Source: Clostridiales bacterium (lineage in GTDB: Bacteria > Bacillota > Clostridia > Tissierellales > Sedimentibacteraceae). Taken from it: a stretch of DNA of 5,743 nucleotides. Positions 1-5,561 of this stretch are shown piece after piece. The stretch spans positions 4,873-10,615 of the forward strand of contig DMWH01000181.1 of NCBI GenBank assembly GCA_003483345.1, written 5' to 3'. Within the stretch, counting starts at the first letter, position 1. Each line of letters starts with the position of its first letter. The position numbers were made by a program, and so were the translations under genes. Under the pieces are notes generated by a model, which had not been told where the DNA came from, made no database searches, and saw nothing but the letters and a program-made list of their open reading frames with translations.

Positions 1-144
1 GATTCTTACATATTGATTCCGAGAAAATCGGTGACAGCTTTTATAGGTTTTATTAAAGACAGTAAAATATATAAAAAATCCTGCATAGACTGCAATTTAT
101 TTGGAAACTGCAATTTTTCAAAGGAAGGAGATAGAAAGTGTTAA
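1..144 (+). CDS. C-terminal end of a methionine synthase reactivation-domain-like protein (5' partial)
   Basis: The frame is open from base 1 to a TAA at 142-144 and gives the last 47 residues of a protein whose start lies outside the window. The visible part reads PRKSVTAFIGF and then a cysteine-rich tail with Cys at fragment positions 28, 31, 37 and 47 (CX2CX5CX9C). Small clostridial proteins related to the AdoMet-binding activation domain of MetH often sit directly before a metH that lacks this domain, and as I recall they carry a similar PxKSV segment and a Cys-rich tail. The stop lies inside the next gene: the two overlap by 7 bases, which suggests translational coupling. The inferred role is reductive methylation of inactive cob(II)alamin on MetH using AdoMet. 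The short fragment and the strong context dependence limit certainty. The clustered cysteines could bind a metal or Fe-S cluster, but that is inference. Confidence 0.72.
   Translation, partial: DSYILIPRKSVTAFIGFIKDSKIYKKSCIDCNLFGNCNFSKEGDRKC
125..130 (+). promoter_or_regulatory. Ribosome binding site of metH, supports GTG start
   Basis: AAGGAG lies 7 bases before the GTG at 138, inside the coding sequence of the upstream gene. The first in-frame ATG is at residue 16, inside the conserved DGAMGTML motif, so it is too late to be the start. The GTG is therefore the best start. Confidence 0.75.
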
Positions 145-2507
145 ATAAATTAAAAGAGAATTTCTTGTTTTTTGACGGTGCAATGGGTACCATGCTTCAA
201 AATTCCGGATTAAAAACAGGTGAACTGCCGGAAGAATTAAATATTACAAATCCCGAAATTATTTATAATATTCATAAAGAATATTTAAATGCAGGAGCTA
301 ATATTATAACTACAAATACATTCGGTGCAAATAAGCTTAAATTAATAAATTCTTCATACACGGTTGATGAATTAATAACTGCAGGTGTAAAAACAGCTAG
401 GAAAGCTATAGAAGGTTTTAATGAAAAACATGTTGCCTTAGATATCGGTCCCATAGGTACCCTCCTGTCCCCATTAGGAAGTCTAAGTTTTGAAGAAGTT
501 TATGATTTATTTAAAGAGCAAGTAACAATAGGAGTCAATGCAGGTATAGATTTAATACTTATTGAAACGATGACCGATATATATGAGTTAAAAGCCGCAA
601 TTCTTGCAGCTAAGGAAAATTCTATACTCCCTGTTTTTGCAACAATGTCTTTTCAAGATAAGGGTCGAACATTTACGGGTAATGATGTAAAATCATTTGT
701 TTTTACGGCTGAAGGTTTGGGCGTCGATGTTTTGGGCGTTAACTGCTCCTTAGGGCCCAAACAGCTTCAGCCGATTGTTGATGAGTTGTTAAAATACAGC
801 TCAATACCAATAATGGTACAGGCAAATGCGGGGCTGCCTAAATATCGCAACAATACTGCTTATTATGATATCGACCCTTCAAAATACAGTCATGAAATAA
901 ATATAATGGCTAAAAAAGGTGTTGCAATATTTGGAGGATGTTGCGGCACTACTCCTGAATATATTAAAAGTATTGTTAATGCATTGGATGGATTAAAACC
1001 GATAAAAATCGTAAAAAAGAACTTTACGACTGCTGCTTCATCGACCAAGACAGTATTTTTAGGGGATGAAGTTAAAATTATCGGCGAAAGAATTAACCCG
1101 ACAGGTAAAAAGAGATTAAAAGAAGCCCTTAGAGAAAATAACCTGAACTATATTGTAAGAGAAGCTATAGAACAAGAGGACTCAGGCTCTGATATATTAG
1201 ATATCAATGTGGGACTTCCCGGTATTGACGAAAAAGAGATGATGAAAAAGGTAATCAAAGAAGTGCAAAGTGTTGTTTCATTGCCTCTTCAAATTGATAG
1301 TGCTGATTATGAAGTTATTGAAGCTGCCGCAAGAATATATAACGGAAAGCCCATAATTAATTCTGTAAACGGCAAGAAAGAAAGTATGGATAAAATATTT
1401 CCGATTGCAAAAAAATATGGGGCCTTGGTAGTGGCTTTAACACTAGATGAGGAAGGTATTCCTGCAACTTCTGAAAAAAGATTGGAAATAGCAACAAATA
1501 TTATTGAAACAGCAAAAGTATACGGTATTCCTGAAGAAAATATATTAATAGACCCGCTCGTTCTTACAGCTTCTGCCGAGCAGAAAGCCGTAATGGAAAC
1601 ACTTAAAGCAATCCCTTTAATTAAAAATAAATATAATGTAAAAATAGTATTGGGAACAAGCAATGTTTCTTTTGGGCTGCCTAAGAGAAATTTATTAAAT
1701 ACAACTTTTTTATCTATGGCTTTAGGTTTTGGTTTGGATGCACCTATTACGGATTCAACAAATAAGTCTTTGATGGATGTTGTAAGGTCCTTTAAGGTAC
1801 TGGCCAATCAAGATAAGGACAGCAAGGATTATATTAAGACATACACAAATATATCCTATGAAAACAATATTCCTTCATCTGAAACCGACTTAAAAGAAAT
1901 TATTATAAAAGGTCTAAAAGATGAAGCTAAAAAAGTTTCTATAAAAATGTTGGAGCAATATAACTCGCTTGATATAGTAAGTGAATTCATGATACCTGCC
2001 TTGGATATTGTAGGTGAAAAATATGAAAAAGAGGAAATATTTCTGCCTCAGTTAATAAGAAGCGCCGAAACATCCAAAATAGTATTTGAAGTAATAAAGG
2101 AAAAATCAATAAAAGAAGAAATAACCGATGAGAAAAAAATACTATTAGCAACGGTCAAGGGAGATATTCACGATATAGGGAAAAATATAGTTAAGCTTAT
2201 ACTTGAAAATTACGGTTACAAAGTTATTGACTTAGGCAAGGATGTGGATATAGAAAACATTGTTGAAACCGTTAGAAAAGAAAATATTACTTTGGTGGGC
2301 TTATCTGCCTTAATGACTACAACCGTAAAAAATATGGAAAATACAATAAAAGAATTAAAAAAGGAATTCCCGTTCATAAAAATTATGGTTGGAGGTGCAG
2401 TATTAACTCCCGATTATGCTTTGGCAATAAATGCTGACTACTATTCTAGGGATGCAAGAGGTGCTGTAGATATAGCAAAAAAAGTATTAGAGCATAAGAG
2501 TATGTGA
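138..2507 (+). CDS. metH: Cobalamin-dependent methionine synthase lacking the reactivation domain
   Basis: This cytosolic enzyme moves a methyl group from 5-methyltetrahydrofolate to homocysteine through protein-bound cobalamin, making methionine and tetrahydrofolate (EC 2.1.1.13). Four modules are visible in 789 residues. The homocysteine domain (about 1-285) has FFDGAMGTML and the zinc ligands Cys203 (GVNCS) and Cys268-Cys269 (GGCCG). The folate/pterin domain (about 311-565) has GERINPTGKK at 316-325, DINVG at 355-359, QIDSAD near 387 and GTSNVSFGLP at 506-515. The four-helix cobalamin cap is at about 583-660 (FLPQLIRSAETSK). The Rossmann cobalamin domain (about 665-789) has DIHDIG, so His678 is the lower axial ligand, followed by GLSALMTTT and VGGA. 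E. coli MetH is about 1,230 residues and ends in an AdoMet-binding reactivation domain. That domain is absent here, as in many Clostridia, and the upstream overlapping gene probably supplies it. The GTG start is supported by AAGGAG 7 bases before it. No key residue is missing. Confidence 0.96.
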   Translation: MLNKLKENFLFFDGAMGTMLQNSGLKTGELPEELNITNPEIIYNIHKEYLNAGANIITTNTFGANKLKLINSSYTVDELITAGVKTARKAIEGFNEKHVALDIGPIGTLLSPLGSLSFEEVYDLFKEQVTIGVNAGIDLILIETMTDIYELKAAILAAKENSILPVFATMSFQDKGRTFTGNDVKSFVFTAEGLGVDVLGVNCSLGPKQLQPIVDELLKYSSIPIMVQANAGLPKYRNNTAYYDIDPSKYSHEINIMAKKGVAIFGGCCGTTPEYIKSIVNALDGLKPIKIVKKNFTTAASSTKTVFLGDEVKIIGERINPTGKKRLKEALRENNLNYIVREAIEQEDSGSDILDINVGLPGIDEKEMMKKVIKEVQSVVSLPLQIDSADYEVIEAAARIYNGKPIINSVNGKKESMDKIFPIAKKYGALVVALTLDEEGIPATSEKRLEIATNIIETAKVYGIPEENILIDPLVLTASAEQKAVMETLKAIPLIKNKYNVKIVLGTSNVSFGLPKRNLLNTTFLSMALGFGLDAPITDSTNKSLMDVVRSFKVLANQDKDSKDYIKTYTNISYENNIPSSETDLKEIIIKGLKDEAKKVSIKMLEQYNSLDIVSEFMIPALDIVGEKYEKEEIFLPQLIRSAETSKIVFEVIKEKSIKEEITDEKKILLATVKGDIHDIGKNIVKLILENYGYKVIDLGKDVDIENIVETVRKENITLVGLSALMTTTVKNMENTIKELKKEFPFIKIMVGGAVLTPDYALAINADYYSRDARGAVDIAKKVLEHKSM

Positions 2508-2535
2508 CCTTTGTGTTATATAATCACAAAGGTCA
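2505..2535. terminator. Hairpin between convergent metH and the yedE operon
   Basis: TGACCTTTGTG at 2505-2515 and CACAAAGGTCA at 2525-2535 form a perfect 11-bp stem around a 9-base AT-only loop. The left arm begins with the metH stop codon. The + strand continues GTCCCCCTCTTTCT, a pyrimidine-rich stretch but not a clean T-run, and the - strand has no T-run beyond the stem. It may end metH transcription, or mark the boundary for both convergent units, but it is not a textbook intrinsic terminator. Confidence 0.5.
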
Positions 2536-2547
2536 GTCCCCCTCTTT

Positions 2548-2784
2548 CTATTCAGCTTCAAAAATAAGCTTGTTTATATTATTTTGAGTTAAAAATATTT
2601 TTTCTATTTCATCGTCAATTAAATTATCAATATTGTCATAATACTCTATTTTTGCACTTATACTGCAATTAGAACTCAAAGCTCTAGGCACGGGCATAAG
2701 CTCGCAATTAATATTGTTTTTCTTACATTTTCTATTAAATTTAATGGCTCCTGAATGCGTAAAAAACAAAACAGTATATGTCAT
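2548..2784 (-). CDS. DUF3343 family protein, putative Se/S carrier
   Basis: A 78-residue soluble protein. I recognise the DUF3343 pattern: a short beta strand at the N-terminus (YTVLFFTH), a helix, then MPVPRALSSNC at 30-40 with a conserved-type cysteine at Cys40. Cys20 and Cys27 are extra. Databases describe this family as a putative Se/S carrier-like protein. It often lies beside TusA-like and YedE genes in anaerobes, but to my knowledge its chemistry is not established. It is the last gene of the - strand operon. Its ATG shares one base with the TAA of the upstream TusA-like gene (TAATG), and AAGGAAA lies just before it, so the two are probably translated together in matched amounts. The TAG stop lies 12 bases beyond the 2505-2535 hairpin. 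As I recall the family, the cysteine is usually followed by Gly; here it is followed by Ser. Confidence 0.8.
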   Translation of the reverse strand: MTYTVLFFTHSGAIKFNRKCKKNNINCELMPVPRALSSNCSISAKIEYYDNIDNLIDDEIEKIFLTQNNINKLIFEAE

Positions 2785-2990
2785 TATTTCCTTGCCTCTA
2801 ATATGTAATTATCTTCATTTTCTGTTATGATTACCTTATAGCCTGAATTTTTTAAGAATCTTTCCACATTCCCTTTAGCCGTATTGTTATCTACTATTAT
2901 ATCCAATCCTTCAGGACTTTCTTCCAATGCTTTTTTTGTCATTAATACAGGCTGAGGACAGCTCATGCCGCATGTATCTATTTTTTTCAT
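2784..2990 (-). CDS. TusA-like sulfurtransferase/carrier (YedF N-terminal type)
   Basis: A 68-residue protein of the TusA/SirA/YedF fold. The family signature CPxP is present as Cys11-Pro-Gln-Pro14, preceded by DTCGMS with a second cysteine at position 7. TusA proteins carry persulfide sulfur on the CPxP cysteine. The related YedF proteins are associated with selenium metabolism. The C-terminal half (VDNNTAKGNVERFLKNSGY) resembles the first domain of YedF more than E. coli TusA, but the DsrE-like second domain expected in a full-length YedF of about 200 residues is absent. GGGGAGGA lies 4 bases before the ATG. The gene starts 12 bases after the yedE stop and overlaps the DUF3343 start by one base, so it sits in the middle of a tight operon. 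Acceptance of selenium from imported compounds is inferred from these neighbours. Confidence 0.88.
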   Translation of the reverse strand: MKKIDTCGMSCPQPVLMTKKALEESPEGLDIIVDNNTAKGNVERFLKNSGYKVIITENEDNYILEARK

Positions 2991-3002
2991 ATAATCCTCC
3001 CC

Positions 3003-4082
3003 TTAATTACTTGCTTTTGATAAATTACCTGCTTTTACTAAGCTTTCTGAATTTAAAAATGAAACAATACCTAATAATGCAAAACATATAAATACGGCAA
3101 CCTTTCCGTTAGCAGTTATTCCTGCTGCACTTGAAGCTAAGCCGAAATTGTGTGCTATAGCCGCTCCAACCAGCATTCCTATTACAGTGATAACAGAGTC
3201 TGTATTGCCTTCGCCTGATAGTATTAATTGCCTAAGCGGACATCCTCCTAATAATACCGAGCCCCAACCTACTACTGCCATACCTAAAAAGTTCCATAGG
3301 CCGTCAGTATGTGCAATAGGTTGCTCAGCAAATCCCAATTTGAAAAATCCGAAAGCTAAATTTCCAATAAAACTAAATACCAGTATAGCAATAAATCCCG
3401 ATAAAAGATACATATCTTTAAAAAGTATCATATCACGAGTTCCGCCGACCATGCACAATCTTGTTTTTTGAGCTAATCCACCAACTATCAGGCCTGCCGT
3501 CAGCGACATTATTATAGGTGCAGCCATTGAGCCGGGACCTTTTTCGCTAAAGAACAAAAAGCTGGGTGAAGCATTAAGAAGTATTAAAAGTCCTAATACT
3601 AAAACCGGGAAAATATAGCCTTCAGCTTTTGATATTTTATAGCTTCTCTTAAGATTAAATCCTTTGTTTAAGAAAATAACTCCGACAAATATTCCTGCAA
3701 CAAAACCGGCAATTCCGAATAAAGCGTTTAAATCTCCTCCCGCAAGCCTTAAAACCATTCTTAGCGGGCATCCTAAAAATATTAGTGCGCCAATCATAAC
3801 TGCTATGCCTATCATAAATCTTGTAAACGGTGATGAACCGCCTTTAGTTTGGAATTCTTTATTTTTAACGGATATTAAAAATGCTCCCAGTACAAGACCT
3901 ATAATTTCAGGCCTTATGTATTGAACGACTTCTGCTCTATGTAATCCTAATCCCCCTGCTATATCTCTTAAAAAACAAGCTATACAAAAGCCCATATTTG
4001 CAGGATTCCCAAAATATACAAGTAGTACTGATATTATTCCGACTGCTCCGCCTGCTATAATGATTCCTTTTTTATCACTCAT
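3003..4082 (-). CDS. yedE: YedE family putative selenium transporter
   Basis: A 359-residue integral membrane protein of the YeeE/YedE (Sulf_transp) superfamily, with about ten hydrophobic segments (for example 6-24, 57-72, 86-103, 119-140, 157-170, 186-204, 224-248, 262-280, 295-313, 326-343). Conserved-looking motifs are GNPANMGFCIACFLRD at 25-40, GCPLR at 104-108, QKTRLCMVGGTRD at 205-217 and a second GCPLR at 280-284. The repeated GCPLR and paired Cys motifs show an internal duplication, as in thiosulfate transporters of this superfamily, where membrane-embedded cysteines help pass the substrate. The GNPANMGFCIACF opening is what I associate with the YedE branch linked to selenium-using bacteria. 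The substrate (a selenium or sulfur compound) is not shown by sequence. The start is supported by AGGAGGAGAG 3 bases before the ATG. It is the first gene of a three-gene operon and is divergent from the cysteine desulfurase-like gene. The protein appears complete. Confidence 0.92.
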   Translation of the reverse strand: MSDKKGIIIAGGAVGIISVLLVYFGNPANMGFCIACFLRDIAGGLGLHRAEVVQYIRPEIIGLVLGAFLISVKNKEFQTKGGSSPFTRFMIGIAVMIGALIFLGCPLRMVLRLAGGDLNALFGIAGFVAGIFVGVIFLNKGFNLKRSYKISKAEGYIFPVLVLGLLILLNASPSFLFFSEKGPGSMAAPIIMSLTAGLIVGGLAQKTRLCMVGGTRDMILFKDMYLLSGFIAILVFSFIGNLAFGFFKLGFAEQPIAHTDGLWNFLGMAVVGWGSVLLGGCPLRQLILSGEGNTDSVITVIGMLVGAAIAHNFGLASSAAGITANGKVAVFICFALLGIVSFLNSESLVKAGNLSKASN

Positions 4083-4125
4083 TAGCTCTCCTCCTATTAT
4101 TAATAATTAATAAATTAACAATAAG

Positions 4126-4154
4126 ATTATATGATGGAAAATTGCTTAAAACAA
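4126..4154 (-). promoter_or_regulatory. Candidate promoter of the yedE operon
   Basis: On the - strand a perfect TATAAT (4126-4131) is preceded by TTGTTT (4149-4154) with a 17-base spacer. This predicts a start of transcription near 4119 and a leader of about 37 bases. The -35 matches the consensus at only three positions, and the AT-rich background makes chance matches likely. Confidence 0.45.
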
Positions 4155-4173
4155 TATGTATAGAATTTTACAA

Positions 4174-4187
4174 TGCTTCGAGAAGCA
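4174..4187. promoter_or_regulatory. Palindrome TGCTTC-GA-GAAGCA, candidate operator
   Basis: A perfect 6-bp inverted repeat with a 2-base centre. It lies about 60 bases upstream of the predicted yedE transcription start, where LysR-type regulators often bind, and a LysR gene is nearby. It is the most GC-rich patch of the divergent region. Regulator identity is inference. Confidence 0.35.
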
Positions 4188-4191
4188 ACTA

Positions 4192-4210
4192 TTAATATTG
4201 CTGATATTAA
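4192..4210. repeat. Inverted repeat TTAATAT-N5-ATATTAA in divergent promoter region
   Basis: A perfect 7-bp inverted repeat with spacer TGCTG, 4 bases after the 4174-4187 palindrome. It could be a second operator half, but being pure A/T in an AT-rich region it may arise by chance. Confidence 0.25.
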
Positions 4211-4257
4211 AATAGAAAACCTTGAATTATAAGCATTTCCAAAATTTATATAATAAA

Positions 4258-4267
4258 GCATTAATGC
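4258..4267. promoter_or_regulatory. Palindrome GCATTAATGC upstream of the desulfurase promoter
   Basis: A perfect 10-bp palindrome centred about 60 bases before the predicted start of transcription of the + strand gene, mirroring the position of the 4174-4187 palindrome relative to yedE. Its sequence differs from that element, so a shared regulator is not demonstrated. Confidence 0.25.
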
Positions 4268-4286
4268 AACCTATTAAAATCTTTAA

Positions 4287-4315
4287 TTGAACAAATATTT
4301 ACCATATGTTAAAAT
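4287..4315 (+). promoter_or_regulatory. Candidate promoter of the cysteine desulfurase-like gene
   Basis: TTGAAC (4287-4292) and TAAAAT (4310-4315) are 17 bases apart, with a TGT extended -10 directly before the -10 box. This predicts a transcription start near 4322 and a leader of about 40 bases to the ATG at 4362. A perfect TATAAT at 4249-4254 lacks a well-spaced -35 and is less likely. Confidence 0.5.
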
Positions 4316-4348
4316 AATATTGTTTAGAATAAAATTAGAAAATATATT

Positions 4349-4354
4349 AGAGGA
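4349..4354 (+). promoter_or_regulatory. Ribosome binding site that decides the start at 4362
   Basis: AGAGGA lies 7 bases before the ATG at 4362. The same frame is open back to a TTG at 4287, but that TTG has no ribosome site, would add 25 residues not expected in the family, and coincides with the likely -35 box. Confidence 0.65.
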
Positions 4355-4361
4355 CTATACT

Positions 4362-5507
4362 ATGAGATATGTCTATATGGACAATGGAGCCACCTCTTTT
4401 CCTAAAGCACCCGGTGTTGCGGAAAGTATGGCAGACTATATATTAAATGTGGGAACTAACGTTAATCGAGGAGCTTACAGTTCATCTTATAAAGCTGAAA
4501 ACATTGTATACGAAACCAGGGAGCTCCTATGTAAATTGTTCCGTTTTAATAAGCCTGAAAATGTAATTTTCACTAAAAACATAACCGAAAGCATGAATGT
4601 ACTTATCAAAGGATTATTGAAAGAAAAGGACCATGTAATAGTTTCTTCTATGGAGCACAATGCTGTTATGAGACCCTTAAATTCACTTAATAAGGTTGAA
4701 TATACAAAAGTTTTGTGCAGTAAAACAGGAGTATTAAGTATAGAAGATGTGGAAAACTCTATTAAACCAAATACTAAAGCCATTATAATGACCCATGCTT
4801 CAAATGTATGCGGAACTATTTTAGATTTAGAAAAAGTTGGACAACTTTGCAAAAAACATAATTTATTCTTCATAATAGACAGCGCTCAAACAGCAGGGTC
4901 TATTGATATAGATATAAATAAACTAAATGCGGATGCAATTGGATTTACAGGCCACAAAAGTTTACTGGGTCCTCAGGGAATAGGCGGATTCATTGTTAAT
5001 GACGGAATCAACAATGAAATGACCACCTTGATTGAAGGCGGCACGGGTAGTCTGTCGGATAAAGAAATACAGCCTGATTATATGCCTGATAAATATGAAT
5101 CAGGAACTTTAAATATTCCGGGCATTTACGGATTGAATGCATCATTGAAATACTTGTTAAACCAAGGTATTAAAGATATCAGGGACAATGAAATCAACCT
5201 CATAAACAGATTTTTAGAGGGTTTATTAAATATTAAAAATATTGAATTAATCGGTAAAAAAACTGCCACTGACAGAACAGGTATAGTATCGATTGATTTT
5301 ATACATAATGATAACGGCCTTGTTGCACATGAATTTAGCAAGGATTATGGAATTATGACTAGAAGCGGTTTGCACTGTGCCCCCTCCGCTCATAAAACAT
5401 TGGGAACATTCCCTAGAGGTACGGTTCGTTTTTCATTAGGTCATTTTACAACAATAGAAGAAATAGATTATGCAATAGAATGTATTAATAAAATTGCCAA
5501 TAAATAA
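4362..5507 (+). CDS. Cysteine desulfurase / selenocysteine lyase family PLP enzyme (aminotransferase class V)
   Basis: A 381-residue, apparently complete, cytosolic class V aminotransferase-fold enzyme. It starts with YMDNGATSFPKAPGV, typical of the family. PLP-binding features are visible: SSMEHN with His99, Asn148 in HASNVCG, Asp173 in IIDSAQTAG, and GFTGHKS with His198 and the Schiff-base Lys199. The active-site cysteine is Cys339 in RSGLHCAP, close to the RxGHHCA motif of group II (SufS/CsdB-type) desulfurases. Arg356 in GTVRFSLG is a likely substrate carboxylate ligand. Such enzymes release sulfur from cysteine, or selenium from selenocysteine, and leave alanine. The sequence resembles the subfamily typified by Enterococcus EF2568, whose relatives lie near selenium genes. 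No Fe-S scaffold gene is beside it; the neighbours are a YedE-type transporter and Se/S carriers, so a role in supplying persulfide or selenide is inferred. The LysR gene follows 54 bases later on the same strand. Confidence 0.9.
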   Translation: MRYVYMDNGATSFPKAPGVAESMADYILNVGTNVNRGAYSSSYKAENIVYETRELLCKLFRFNKPENVIFTKNITESMNVLIKGLLKEKDHVIVSSMEHNAVMRPLNSLNKVEYTKVLCSKTGVLSIEDVENSIKPNTKAIIMTHASNVCGTILDLEKVGQLCKKHNLFFIIDSAQTAGSIDIDINKLNADAIGFTGHKSLLGPQGIGGFIVNDGINNEMTTLIEGGTGSLSDKEIQPDYMPDKYESGTLNIPGIYGLNASLKYLLNQGIKDIRDNEINLINRFLEGLLNIKNIELIGKKTATDRTGIVSIDFIHNDNGLVAHEFSKDYGIMTRSGLHCAPSAHKTLGTFPRGTVRFSLGHFTTIEEIDYAIECINKIANK

Positions 5508-5517
5508 TTAAAAGCTG

Positions 5518-5547
5518 CAAGGTGACAGTACCCCCGTCCCCTTGTCA
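5518..5547. repeat. C-rich imperfect hairpin element between desulfurase and LysR genes
   Basis: This element has a C-rich core (CCCCCGTCCCC, 5531-5541) flanked by alternative short stems: CAAGG (5518-5522) with CCTTG (5540-5544), or TGACA (5523-5527) with TGTCA (5543-5547). Read on the - strand it contains TGACAAGGGGACGG, which resembles short dispersed GGGGACGG hairpin repeats that I recall from clostridial intergenic regions. It shares AAGGT(GA)CAGT(A)CCCCC with the sequence after metH. It begins 10 bases after the desulfurase stop and might act as a weak terminator or attenuator. No T-run follows. Confidence 0.45.
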
Positions 5548-5561
5548 TAAAGGAAGGTAGT

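Noticed and set aside
1..137. SAM or cobalamin riboswitch before metH
   Set aside because: The bases upstream of metH are coding sequence of an overlapping gene, so any such element would be further upstream, outside the window.
1307..1807. Antisense open frame of 166 codons inside metH
   Set aside because: It lies wholly within strongly supported metH coding sequence, has no ribosome site or recognisable domain, and reads as a shadow frame.
2505..2570. metH TGA as a selenocysteine codon with the hairpin as a bacterial SECIS
   Set aside because: The protein is already full length for a MetH lacking the reactivation domain. Readthrough would add about 20 unremarkable residues, and the stem starts at the TGA itself with an AT-only loop lacking the expected apical features.
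3148..3924. Open frames on the + strand opposite yedE
   Set aside because: They are proline- and serine-rich shadows of the membrane protein's hydrophobic codons, with no family resemblance.
4287..4361. N-terminal extension of the desulfurase-like protein from a TTG
   Set aside because: There is no ribosome site before the TTG, the extra 25 residues do not fit the family, and the ATG at 4362 has AGAGGA at good spacing. The TTG overlaps a likely -35 box.
4083..4361. Riboswitch or small RNA in the divergent intergenic region
   Set aside because: Only short palindromes and promoter-like boxes are visible; predicted leaders are about 40 bases, too short for known riboswitch folds.
4487..5341. 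Antisense open frames within the desulfurase-like gene
   Set aside because: Shadow frames inside a clear PLP enzyme; no start signals or domains seen.
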